NCBI GenBank assembly: GCA_947685225.1
Contig: CANTUV010000031.1
Location: forward strand, 66,693,001 to 66,757,000
Direction of reading: 5' to 3'
Length of the DNA: 64,000 nucleotides
Source: Garcia nutans
Taxonomy: Eukaryota; Streptophyta; Magnoliopsida; Malpighiales; Euphorbiaceae
This document shows, piece after piece, positions 10,424-21,257 of the stretch. Every line of letters begins with the position of its first letter. The first letter of the stretch is position 1. The position numbers and the translations under genes were made by a program. A model generated the notes under the pieces. It did no database searches. It had not been told where the DNA came from and saw nothing but the letters and a program-made list of their open reading frames with translations.

Positions 10424-11550
10424 AGATAAAAAAACAACACAAAAAGGCGGAGAAATCTGAACAAAATTGGATCCGAAACTAAGTAGGAAAGGCAGTGAAT
10501 TTACTTGATTTCTTTTTTGAGTGAAACAAACAATTCAAGCAATTCAAAGGCAGCAAAGCTTGTCTTTGATTTTGTTCATCCAAGAAGAAATTTTTGGTGG
10601 AACCAACAAATGAAGGTATGCATCAATTGTTTAATTTTTATTCTTCACAGTAGCTAAATCATCCCATTATTTATTTTAATTCAAAAGCTTAAGAACCCTA
10701 ATTCATCTTTTCTGAAGTTTGAAAACCTTAATTCGTTGCTTTATTTTCCAAAAAGTTTAAAGTTATTAGTTTTGTTTCTTTAAAACCCCAAAACCCTAAT
10801 TTGCTTTCTAAATTTTCAAAATTCTAAATTTAGTTCTGTTTCTTTCCAAAAGCCCTAAAAACATCTTTTTTGCTTTTATAAACTTTAAATCGTTTGGTTT
10901 ATTTTCATAAAACTTCATAAAATTGTCAATTGTTTTTCCAAATTCTAAAAACCAATTCATTATCCAAAACCCTAATTCAAAAATCCTAAAACCCTAATTC
11001 AATTCCAAAACTCAAAATAGTGAACCCTAACCCCTTTAAAACCTTAAATCCTAATTGTTTCTAAACCCTAATCCTTTAAAACTTTAAAAATCATATAAAC
11101 ACAAATGTTTAATTTTACACAGTAAGCTTAAAACATAATTCAATGAATAACCGTAAACCATAAACCTAAGTATTTTAAAGTGTCCAAACCCTAGTTTCAT
11201 GATTTCACCATTCAAATATTAATTTGGTTAATCAAAGAAATTTATCAACCTTTTAAAACATAAAATCTTAATCTATTATAATTCCTTTAAAAACTCACAG
11301 TAGCCTAATTCCACAAATTCCAAAACCCTAAACACACGAAATAAAGAACCCTAAATGGGAATAGTAGCTATAATTTAGATTTTTATTTGCCTTATTCAAT
11401 TCTATATTTGATTATGCTTTGATTTATTTTATATACTTTAATTTATTTAAGTTCAATGCTTGGTTTATTTAATTTATGATGAATGGTTATTTACTTTTAT
11501 CAATTTATTTAGATTTCCAAATGTTGTAAGAGGTATGTTTCCACTTGGTG

Positions 11551-11555
11551 GGTAC
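11551..11555. repeat. Target-site duplication GGTAC, left copy
   Basis: GGTAC before 11556 matches GGTAC at 22661-22665 after the copia element. It proves that the Tat LTR was the target and that 11556 and 22660 are the true outer ends. Confidence 0.92.
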
Positions 11556-11744
11556 TGTTAGACAAATGATCTTAATTTTGATCCTTGACAACTCAAATGG
11601 ATGATCTATTTAACTTGTGTTTGAGAAATCTTGTTGCAGGATTAGGTTGCTTCAATTAAAGGTGAACAGAACAATTCTAGCGGTCGCACCTCACCTGAAT
11701 ACGACCGCTTCAAGCAATTACATAATGAAACCTTGTCACAGTAG
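11556..11744 (+). mobile_element. Extra 5' LTR fragment (189 bp)
   Basis: It matches the first 189 bp of the full LTR (12462-12650), then jumps to env-tail sequence. The switch shares only AG at the join. It is the outermost left sequence inside the TSD. Confidence 0.88.
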
Positions 11745-12461
11745 ATTCCAGCACTTGAACAAGAGAATAGACCTCATATCCCACATGCACCATGATCTTT
11801 ATGACATGCAAGGCAAATTGGACTTGCCTCAATGCAACCTTGAAGATTGGGATATAAGTGATTACACCCAAAGCATTGCTGAAGAAGAAGAGTCCATTAG
11901 TACTAGCTCTGCCTCTGTTGCACCTCAAGATAAAGGGAAAGCTCCTTTAGTTGAAGAAGAGTTAGAGTTAGATAATGACTCAGAATAGCATTCGATTTTT
12001 CTTATTGTTTGCATTTTAATATGCTTGTTTTAATCTCTCTTTGTACTTTCCTCCACTTTAATATATATAATGTTTATATTCCCTTTCATTGCTTTGTTAA
12101 TGGTTTTGCTTAACATTTATTTCATTTTGCCTATGCCAATGGGGGAGAAAATACCAAAATGGAATGAAACACACAGTATACAATAATGGGAGAAACAAGT
12201 ATACATGTTGAAATTTGTTGAACATTTGCAATAGGGGAGAAATGTTTATGGGGGAGAAATGTTTGCATCAAACAATAACAAAAATGTTTGCATCAAACAA
12301 TAACAGAAATGTTTGCATCAAACAATAACATTTGCACCAAGATAAACTAATAATCACAATGCTCTTAACCATGATTGTTGCATATGTTAAGGGGGAGCAT
12401 TTTAGACTTATTATTTTTCTCATCATTCCATTTGAATTGTCAAAGTCAAAATGGGGGAGAT
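11743..12461 (+). pseudogene. Second copy of env-like 3' end and 3' UTR
   Basis: It corresponds to 20540-21257 with only a few differences. It encodes the last roughly 80 residues of the env-like protein (about 11745-11988, ending in an acidic tail), then the same 3' UTR with GGGGGAG tracts and the PPT, and leads directly into the complete LTR at 12462. It is a non-functional duplicate: its upstream frame comes from LTR sequence, not from env. Confidence 0.85.
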
Positions 12462-13341
12462 TGTTAGACAAATGATCTTAATTTTGATCCTTCACAACTC
12501 AAATGAATGATCTATTTAACTTGTGTTTGAGAAATCTTATTGCAGGATTAGGTTGCTTCAATTAAAGGTGAATAGAACAATTCTAGCTGTCGCACCTCAC
12601 CTGAATACGACCGCTCCAAGCAATTACAGAATGAAACCTTGTCACAGTAGGTTTCGCGGTCAGAAGTTCGACCTCAGTCGCGACCGCTCCTACAAAATAG
12701 CGACCGTCCAAATACTTGTACGACCGCTACTCAAGGAACTTAAATCATTACAATCACAGTAAGGTTCGTGGTGACAAGAACGGTGAATGACTCGACCTCG
12801 CTTACCACTTTAGCGACCGCCCATTTAGAGTCGCGACCGCCCAACAATTCAAGAAGAAATTGCTCAAAGAGACAGTAGTGTTCGCGTCCTCAGGTGCGTC
12901 CAGAAGTTCGACGCGAGAATATGAGTTCGACCGCGAAAGGCTACCAAGGGCGACCGCGAGATTAAAATTATGGCGGACATCTTTTTTGCCCTGTCAGAAA
13001 ATGACACGTGATATGACCGTTGTAAACCCACTTCAATATTCAAAAAGGGCGACCGCACCTTTGCTTGGCGCGACCGTCCCGACAAACACAGCATGGGCAA
13101 GAAACGGTCCGACAAACACATCATGGGCAAGATTCCAGCTGCAGAGCACTAAAATTCGACCGTTGAAGCTTTTTAAAAGTAGCGACAGTCCCTGGTTAAA
13201 AGGACGACCGCGTGAAGCATGAGCGCGACCATCCTTGTATGAAGGGCGACCGCGAAGTGCTTCGGATAGTTAAGTAAAGAAGGTCTAATCTGCCAAGACT
13301 TTATTCTCAACATCAATAACGGCTAGTAAGACCACATTGGC

Positions 13342-13349
13342 TATAAATA
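13342..13349 (+). promoter_or_regulatory. TATA box of copia LTR
   Basis: TATAAATA follows the CGACCGC cluster. The same box is at 22137-22144 in the 3' LTR. Confidence 0.7.
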
Positions 13350-13489
13350 CAAAGTTTCTATGAGAAAACAAAAAAAGAGACAACATTGAGAAAAGATTTT
13401 CATAGCCAAGCAACAAATTTTCTTTTACTTAAACTTGTATTTGAATTGTTATGAATGTTAGGTGTTAGCATTGAAAACACCATTGTATA

Positions 13490-13640
13490 AGTTTGAGTGT
13501 AAGCTTGGGAAACACTTGGGTTGTGAGAGTAAGCCTTGTAAAACTCTTGTTAGGTTGTGAGAGTAAGCCTTGTAAAACTCTTGTTTGGGTTGTAAGTGTG
13601 AGCCTAAGAAAAACACTTGTAAAGTTGGAAGTGAGCTTGT
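13490..13640. repeat. Tandem repeat, about 37-bp unit, in copia LTR
   Basis: Units of GTTGTGAGAGTAAGCCTTGT + AAAACTCTTGTT are present three to four times with drift; they are duplicated in the 3' LTR at about 22290-22440. They lie downstream of the TATA box and are therefore probably transcribed. Confidence 0.8.
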
Positions 13641-13866
13641 AAAAACTTCAAAGACTAGTGGAACCTTAACAAGTTGTTAAGGAAGTGGATGTAGGATTGA
13701 AGTAAATCCGAACCACTATAAATCTTGTGTGTTCTTTCTTTCCTCCATTACTCAACCAACTCTCTATTCCGCATTTCTTGTTTGTTGAGTTTTTTAAATT
13801 GTCATTATTTCTTGAGGAAACCAATTCACCCCCCCCCCCTCTTGGTTGCCATCTTGGGACAACAAT

Positions 13867-13879
13867 TGGTATTAGAGCC
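13867..13879 (+). other. Primer binding site, tRNA-Met type
   Basis: TGGTATTAGAGCC begins two bases after the LTR. It differs by one base from the usual plant initiator tRNA-Met site (TGGTATCAGAGC). Confidence 0.85.
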
Positions 13880-13918
13880 CTGAGATTTCTTAAACTTAAT
13901 TGTGAAATCTGATCCACA

Positions 13919-15759
13919 ATGGCAACTTCTTCTTCATCAAGCTCTCATGGAAATCTTAACTCTATTCTTAGACCCTACTTTGATGGAACGGATTACTCAT
14001 ACTGGAAACAAAAAATGTATTTGTTTCTAGATAGTGAAGGGATTGAACTATGGGATTTCGTGGAAAATGAGTGGAAATCTCCCACTCATGAAGTTGACGG
14101 TATTCAAGTTCCACTTCCCAAAGCTCAATGGTCAACTAGCAATATCAGAGATCGATTCAAGAACAATAGAGCTGCTTCCATCTTGATGAACTCCATTTCA
14201 AGAGAAGAAGGTGGAAGAGTTCAACATTTAACTTGTGACATTGCATTTGGAAAACACTTGAAAACTACCATGAAGGTACAACTCAGGTAAGATTTACCAA
14301 GAAACAAATGCATGTTCATGAGTATGAGCTATTCAAGATGAAACCAAATGAAAATGTCACCGACATGACAAATCGCTTGCTTGCTATTGTCAATGAACTA
14401 AAGAAGTATGGCAAGGTATATGATCAAGGTGATGTAAACAGTAAAATCTTGAGAGCCCTAAGAGCTAGAAAGAACTTTGAATCCAAAGTATCATCCATAG
14501 AAGAAGCTCATGATCTCAGGACATTAAGAACCGACGAGCTAGTTGGTAAATTACTCACTTTTGAACTGCACAGTGAAAAAGAAGAAGATCAAGGTGAGAA
14601 AGAAAAGAGAAAACCAATTGCACTCAAAGCAATCAAAGAAGCTGAGAGCTCAAGCAATGAAGGTACTGATGATGAAGATGAAATGGCAATGTTCTCAAAA
14701 AGAATGAATGAATGGAAAAGGAAGAAAAGATTACAAGCAAACAAAGGTACATCTCCTAAATTCTCCTTCAAAGATAAAGAAAAGAAAAATGAGGTAAAGT
14801 GCTATGAATGTGGAAAAACTGGTCACATCAAATCGGATTGCTACAAATTAAAGAACAAAAGGAAATGGGATAAAGAAAAGAAAAAGTCTCTCAAAGCCAC
14901 ATGGGATGACTCTTCCTCAAGTGAAGAAGAAGAAGAAGAAGGAATTGCAAATCTTTGTCTCATGGCTATTGAAGATGACTCCAATGAGGTAAGTACTCAA
15001 TCCTTTGATCTTGTAGCACATGCTGATATAAATGATATAGATGATAGTGACTTGATTGAGCACATGAATTCTAAAATAGAAAAATATTTCTCTAAAATGA
15101 TGCTCTATAAAGAGAAAAACTCTAAGTTAGAAAAGGATTTTATATGCTTAAAGAACTCTACCTTAGAATTGAAAACCTCAAATGAACACTTAATGAATAC
15201 AATAGGAGAATTAAATAAAAGCTCACATGACTTAGAAAAGGTGATTAAAGAGAATGAGGCATTGAAGCATGAACTAAAAGAACTAAAAGAATCAATTTCC
15301 AGATTTCATAAAGGAAAGGAAGCATTGAACACATTAATTAATAATCAAAGATCACCCTCCTTGAAATATGGATTAGGATTCAATGGCTCAACCAACATTG
15401 CACCTAGCAAACCAACATTTGTGAAAGCATCTACAACTAAAATTTCTGATGTTCATATCAAAGATGCTTGCACTAAGTCTAAAAGAACTTCTTATGGTTC
15501 ACTAGGAGATAAAGCCAAAAATAATTATGCATTGTTGTTCACTAAACTTGTACAAAAGAAATCACATACTTGTAGTTATATGTATAATGCAAAAAGAAAA
15601 ATGCAGAAGCATAGGATACCATGGCAATGCACATATTGCATGAAATTTGGTCACAAAAATTTCTATTGTTATATAAGAAAAGCTCATCTCAATTTAGAAG
15701 GCACTCTTTCTACTAACCATCAAGGACCCAACTATATGTGGGTACCTAAAAGAAGATGA
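13919..15759 (+). pseudogene. gag: Copia gag (SIRE type), frameshifted
   Basis: The capsid-nucleocapsid protein packages element RNA in cytoplasmic particles. The start at 13919 (MATSSSSSS) follows the PBS leader. The first frame (13919-14290) holds the N-terminal UBN2/DUF4219-like segment (YFDGTDYSYWKQKM). The frame is then lost around 14235-14290, and the remainder is open in another frame to 15759. That part has the zinc knuckle CYECGKTGHIKSDC (about residue 165 of the second frame), a long Leu/Glu-rich coiled-coil-like stretch, and a second knuckle CTYCMKFGHKNFYC near the end. The stop overlaps the first ATG of pol by ATGA, with pol in the -1 frame; whether that shift is native or a lesion cannot be told from one copy. 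Confidence 0.85.
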
Positions 15760-18700
15760 TCACAATTGTCTTGCAGGTATGCCTAAAATCTACTACCAAT
15801 GAAAGCACATGGCTTGTGGATAGTGGATGCTCAAGGCATATGACTGGAAATGCAAAGCTCTTTACAAGTATTACCTATAAACATGGAGGTAACGTAACTT
15901 TTGGAAACAATGCTAAAGGTAAAATTCTTGGTGTTGGCTCCATTGGTTCTATTGGTAAGGATTTAATTGAAGATGTATGGCTTGTTGATGGTTTGAAACA
16001 TAACTTGCTAAGTGTTAGTCAACTTTGTGATAAAGCATACTTTGTCAAGTTTGATTCTAAGGAATGCAAAATCACAAATTCAAATGATGTTATCATATTT
16101 AAGGGCACTAGAACAAACAACACTTACAATGTCAGCATACATTCAAATCATACATGTTTAATGTCCACTAATAATGATGCATGGTTATGGCATAGAAGAC
16201 TAGGACATGCTGGTATGGATCAATTGAAATATATTTGTAATGAGAACTTAGTTGATGGCTTACCTAAGATAAAATATGATAAAGATAGGATTTGTGAACC
16301 TTGTCAACATGGTAAGCAACATAAAAGCTCATTTAAATCAAAGAGTGTTAGAAGCACCTCTAGACCTTTAGAGCTCATTCATTTAGATTTGTTTGGACCA
16401 AATAGAGTTACAAGCTTAGGAGGCAAATCATATGCATTTGTTCTTGTTGATGACTACTCTAGATTCACATGGGTTAATTTCTTAGCTCAAAAGAATGAAG
16501 CCTTTAATTACTTTAAAACTTTTGCAAAAAGAGTTCAAAATGAAAAAGGATATGTGATCACATCTATTAGAAGTGATCATGGCAAAGAATTTGAAAATGA
16601 GAACTTTGAAGACTTTTGCAATGAACTTGGCATTTCACACAATTTTTCTGCTCCTAGAACTCCACAGCAAAATGGTGTAGTTGAAAGGAAAAATAGAACT
16701 TTAATCGAAATGGCTAGGACAATGCTCAATGAATATGATTTACCATCTTATTTTTGGGCGGAAGCCGTTAATACAGCTTGTTACATTGCAAATCGTGTTT
16801 ATAAAAGGCATTTAACTAATAAAACTTCTTATGAGCTATGGAATGGAAGAATACCCAGAATTGGATATTTTAGAGTATTTGGATGCAAATGCTTCATATT
16901 GAATACCAAGGATAATCTTGGAAAATTCTCATCCAAATCAGATGAAGGCATATTCTTAGGATATTCATCATATAGCAAAGCATATAGAGTATTTAACATG
17001 AAAACTCTAGTTATAGAAGAATCAATGCATGTTGTATTTGATGAATCATCTAAACTTGATCAAAAGAAAGGTATTACTTTCAATGACCCTGCAGGTACTC
17101 TTGAACCTCTTGAATCTATTGATGCTCCAAAGATCAATCAACTTGAAGAAAAGACTCAAGATCTATCTAAGGATTGGCAATACAAGAAAGATCATCCAAA
17201 GGAACTCATCATTGGAGAAACATCAAAGGGAGTAACTACTAGATCTAAAACTAATCACGTTGATGTTAATTTTGCTTTTGTTTCTCAAATTGAACCAAAA
17301 ACTGTTGAGGAAGCTTTAAATGATGAAAATTGGATAACTGCAATGCAAGATGAACTTAATAAATTTGAAAGAAATAATGTTTGGCAACTTACTCCTAGAC
17401 CTATAGATCATTCTATAATAGGATGCAAATGGATTTATAGGAATAAGCTTGATGAAAATGGTCACATCATTAGAAATAAAGCAAGATTGATAGCCAAAGG
17501 TTATAATCAAGAAGAAGGTATTGACTATGATGAAACCTTTGCCCCAGTAGCCAGATTAGAAGCTATTAGAATATTACTTGCTTTTGCATGTCATGTGAAT
17601 TTTAAGCTTTATCAAATGGATGTCAAAAGTGCATTCCTAAACGGACTTATAAATGAAGAAGTTTATGTTGAACAACCTCCTGGTTTTGAAAACTACAAAT
17701 TTCCTGATCATGTTTTCAAACTTACCAAAGCTTTATATGGATTAAAGCAAGCACCTAGAGCCTGGTATGATAAACTTAGTGCATATTTGCTTGAAAATGG
17801 TTTTTCAAAAGGAAAAGTAGACACAACTCTTTTTGTTAAAAAGGATAAGCACAACATTTTGATTGTACAAATTTATGTGGATGACATAATATTTGGAGCT
17901 ACTAATGAAGCCTTGTGCAAAGAATTTGCTTCTTGTATGACTAGGGAATTTGAAATGAGCATGATGGGTGAACTCAAGTTTTTTCTTGGACTGCAAGTCA
18001 AGCAATGTAAAGATGGGATCTTCATCAACCAATCCAAATATACAAAAGAACTCATCAAGAAATTTGGAATGGATGGCTGCAAAACTAGCAAAACTCCTAT
18101 GAGCACATCATTGAAATTAGGTAAAGATGATAATGGTAAAGCAGTAGATGAGAAGAAATATCGACGTATCATCGGATTACTACTTTACTTAACTGCTTCT
18201 AGGCCTGATATAATGTATAGTGTATGTCTTTGTGCTAGATTTCAAACTAGTCCTAAAGAATCACACTTGAATGCCACTAAGAGAATCTTGAAATATTTGA
18301 GTGGTACAATACATTTAGGACTTTGGTATCCTAAAAACACATCATTTCATATTATAGGATTTTCAGATGCAGATTATGCTGGTAGCATCTTAGATAGGAA
18401 AAGCACAACAGGAGCATGTCACTTTCTTGGTAATTGTCTAGTTTCTTGGCATAGTAAGAAATAAGCATCGGTTGCTTTATCCACAACGGAAGCAGAATAT
18501 GTTGCAGCATGTTTTTGTTGCACACAAGTATTATGGATGAAACAACAATTGCTTGACTATGGTAAAATGTTTAACAATATCTCCATTAAATGTGACAACA
18601 CTAGTGCTATCAATTTGTCTAAGAATCCTATCCAACATTCTAGATCCAAACACATAGATATTAGACATCATTTCTTAAGAGAAAATGTACAAAATCAGAA

Positions 18701-18827
18701 TATAATCTTAGAATTCATAGATACAGAAAATCAACTTGCTGATGTCTTTACAAAACCCTTGAATGAAGATAGACTTAACTTCATCAAACTCAATTTAGGA
18801 ATGATTGATGGAATCACTTTGAGTTAA
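15756..18827 (+). pseudogene. pol: Copia pol: protease, integrase, RT, RNase H; one in-frame stop
   Basis: The order PR-IN-RT-RNH is diagnostic of Ty1/copia. PR has WLVDSGCSRHMTG (catalytic DSG). The GAG-pre-integrase zinc finger has WHRRLGHAG and CEPCQHGKQ. The integrase core has DLFGP, the VDDYSRF segment, DHGKEFEN and the Glu in the PQQNGVVERKNR segment. RT has the FAPVARLEA and MDVKSAFLNG segments and YVDD (IYVDDIIFGAT). RNase H has GFSDADYAG, an acidic residue in TEAEYVAA, and SKHIDIRHH. The frame spans 1,023 codons and is interrupted only by TAA at 18462-18464, within RNase H, consistent with CAA changed to TAA. The product would be the replication enzymes of a cytoplasmic particle. Confidence 0.93.
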
Positions 18828-19387
18828 TTCAAATTTTTGCCTTAAAATAAAGTTTCTATGTGCATGAAATTAATTTTTCTTAACACACTTGGAATATCTT
18901 CCATCTTTCTTTGAATCTTTCATTTTTAAGTTTGTCGCGGTCGCTCCAGTGTCCTTTAGAGATCGCTATCTCGTCTGTTAGTTTCATTCAATAAAAATCT
19001 TTGTGCGCGGTCGAGAAAATTTGTGCGCGGCCGCACCAATTTGAATAGTTTCGACCGTTACAGACAGTTTCTTCCCTCGCGAGCGTACCTATCTTACTAA
19101 TGGTCGCTAGATCACATGTCGCGATCGCACCTTGTTGAAAGTACGACTGCACCATGTACACTCTGCTCGAAAATTTATAACCGTTGGCTGTGTGATAGGT
19201 CGCAACTCTTAACTTCCAACAGTCATAAATGGCTATTTTCTTTACTACATCTATTTAAGAGTGTTTAGCATCAGTCTATCTGATATTTTGCCTATTAAAA
19301 CACACAAACTTCCTTCTGAAACCCTAAAAACTTCTGTTTCTCAATCACTCTCTGTTTTTCAGATTACTCCTACTCCTTCTGTTTTCA
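18828..19387 (+). promoter_or_regulatory. Region between pol and env-like ORF; candidate internal promoter
   Basis: It has no coding potential. From about 18935 to 19160 it is dense in GCGGTCGC, GCGGCCGC, CGACCGTT and TCGCGATCGC motifs, the same kind of cluster that precedes the TATA box in the LTR. AACCGTTGGCT, a TATTTAAG (about 19252) and then the env-like ATG at 19388 follow. This parallels the LTR layout (cluster, AACGGCT, TATAAATA). An internal promoter for env is inference. Confidence 0.45.
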
Positions 19388-20785
19388 ATGGCCCCCAAAA
19401 GAAAAACCACTTCCAAAATCAAAGGTCAAGCCAAGAGAGTTCCAGGAATCACCATTAGAGAACCTATTGTTGATCCTCCATCTCCTCCACAGTCTAGAAG
19501 AGGTGAGAAAATTCACAAACCTCACCACCAAACCTCTGAGGAAGACATTAGGTATGCAATGCTTAAGAAAAAGAAAGTTGAAGGCACCAAATCTCCTTTT
19601 GGTGGGATGCTTTCTGCATTGGGCATCAAGGACGAAATTGAGAGATTGTTGGATGTCCTTGGATGGAGAAATTTTGTCTTTCCAGAAGAGGTAGGCTACT
19701 CTAGTCTTAGTAAAGAGTTTCTGATGTCCCTCCAAATAGAGAAGAGTGCAAACTCTGCATTAGGTTGGTACGGGGTTAGGTTTAAACTATTTGATAACTA
19801 TCACTCCTTAACCCTAGAAGGATTTGGCAACATTTGGAACTTCCCTTCTGAAGGTATAACCTCTTACAATGACCAAATCTTCTCAAACCAAACCCTTTCT
19901 GATTTCTGGCGAGAAATTTCCATTGAAACTTCTTTTGAAAAGGAATCTAAAGCCAGGCACATCAAATCTCTCACCCACTGGATGCTCCATAGGATTATCA
20001 CCTATACCATTCATCAAAGAGCAGATGGGAATGAGAAAGTAACCAAAAGAGACCTTATCTTTCTCTATGCTTTCACCCACAACATCAAAATGAACACAAC
20101 CAAGTTCTTAATTGACACCCTTTACCATCATGCTGTTACAAGAACTGGTACCTTCTTCCTATCCTCTCAAGTTACTCAAATAGCTAGGCATCTAAACCTT
20201 CTGAATGATTTGAACTTAGCTACTTTGAGAAATCCTTTCACTCTAGCCTCCAATGCTATCACAATCGATTACTAAGAGCATGCTGGATGTGTAAGGAAGA
20301 TAGAAGGATCATATGTATACTGCTTTGGCAAGAAAGGAGTTATGGATAAACAAAAGAAAAGGCCAAGGTATACAATTGAGGAAGAGGGAGATTCTGTAGA
20401 AGTTGCTGTGGAATTACCCCCAAAAGCAACTTCATCAAAAGCTGCTCAAGAAACTGCTTCATCCTCCACACAACTCATCCTCCAAGCTATCAAAACTCTC
20501 TCCAAGAAACTCTCTAGGTTCAAGAAAAGTGTCTCCAAGAGATTCCAGCACTTGAACAAGAGAATAGACCTTATATCCCACATGCACCATGATCTTTATG
20601 ACATGCAAGGCAAATTGGACTTGCCTCAATGCAACCTTGAAGATTGGGATATAAGTGATTACACCCAAAGCATTGCTGAAGAAGAAGAGTCCATTAGTAC
20701 TAACTCTGCCTCTGTTGCACCTCAAGATAAAGGGAAAGCTCCTTTAGTTGAAGAAGAGTTAGAGTTAGATAATGACTCAGAATAG
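19388..20785 (+). pseudogene. Env-like ORF of SIRE-type copia, one in-frame stop
   Basis: SIRE/Maximus elements carry an ORF of unknown function after pol, often called env-like; entry function has not been shown. This frame starts with a basic segment (MAPKRKTTSKIKG), follows with a conserved globular part of the plant 'putative plant transposon protein' type (RHIKSLTHWMLHR, about residues 190-205), then a Ser-rich and helical segment (SKKLSRFKKSVSKRFQHLNK) and an acidic C-terminus. The frame of 465 codons is broken once, by TAA at 20273-20275. I see no convincing signal peptide or transmembrane segment. The last roughly 80 codons are duplicated at the 5' end of the element. Confidence 0.8.
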
Positions 20786-21257
20786 CATTCGATTTTTCTT
20801 ATTGTTTGCATTTTAATATGCTTGTTTTAATCTCTCTTTGTACTTTCCTCCACTTTAATATATATAATGTTTATATTCCCTTTCATTGCTTTGTTAATGG
20901 TTTTGCTTAACATTTATTTCATTTTGCCTATGCCAATGGGGGAGAAAATACCAAAATGGAATGAAACACACAGTATACAATAATGGGAGAAACAAGTATA
21001 CATGTTGAAATTTGTTGAACATTTGCAATAGGGGAGAAATGTTTATGGGGGAGAAATGTTTACATCAAACAATAACAGAAATGTTTGCATCAAATATAAC
21101 AAAAATGTTTGCATCAAACAATAACATTTGCACCAAGATAAACTAATAATCACAATGCTCTTAACAATGATTGTTGCATATGTTAAGGGGGAGCATTTTA
21201 GACTTATTATTTTTCTCATCATTCCATTTGAATTGTCAAAGTCAAAATGGGGGAGAT
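20786..21257 (+). other. Copia 3' UTR with repeated GGGGGAG tracts and PPT
   Basis: Several GGGGAGAAA-type purine tracts occur (about 20937, 21030, 21046, 21186), and the last, AAAATGGGGGAGAT (21245-21257), abuts the 3' LTR and is the polypurine tract. A 26-bp repeat (GAAATGTTTGCATCAAACAA + TAACA) occupies about 21053-21127. The copy at 11989-12461 is almost identical. Confidence 0.85.

Larger units (their letters stand above)
9617..11555 (+). mobile_element. Tat-type gypsy LTR, first part (split by copia insertion)
   Basis: It begins TGTAGACCC. It continues after the copia element at 22666 and ends with CTCACA at 23192, giving an undisturbed length near 2,466 bp against 2,388 bp for the minus-strand relative at 36002-38389. 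A TATAAATA box lies at 10416-10423 and a hairpin cluster at 10090-10250. From about 10690 to 11350 it is rich in AAACCCTAA-type strings, which are a feature of this LTR family here and not telomeric arrays. Confidence 0.88.
12462..13864 (+). mobile_element. Copia 5' LTR (1,403 bp)
   Basis: It runs from TGTTAGAC to GGGACAACA and is the same length as the 3' LTR. A cluster of CGACCGC/GCGGTCG motifs (about 12600-13255) precedes a TATAAATA box (13342-13349), and a short tandem repeat (TTGTGAGAGTAAGCCTTGTA + AAACTCTTG) fills about 13490-13640. It is preceded by a PPT and followed by the PBS. Confidence 0.93.

Noticed and set aside
10690..11350. AAACCCTAA strings resembling plant telomere repeats (also 36780-37450 reversed)
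   Set aside because: They are irregular, interspersed and shared by all Tat LTR copies here, so they are a feature of the LTR and not an interstitial telomere.
12523..13222. Frames in the copia LTR, repeated at 21319-21961
   Set aside because: They lie wholly in the LTR and owe their openness to the CGACCGC words; no domain.
19388..20785. Env-like ORF as a true viral envelope gene
   Set aside because: I see no clear signal peptide, transmembrane segment or fusion motif. Only its position after pol and its family resemblance support the name.
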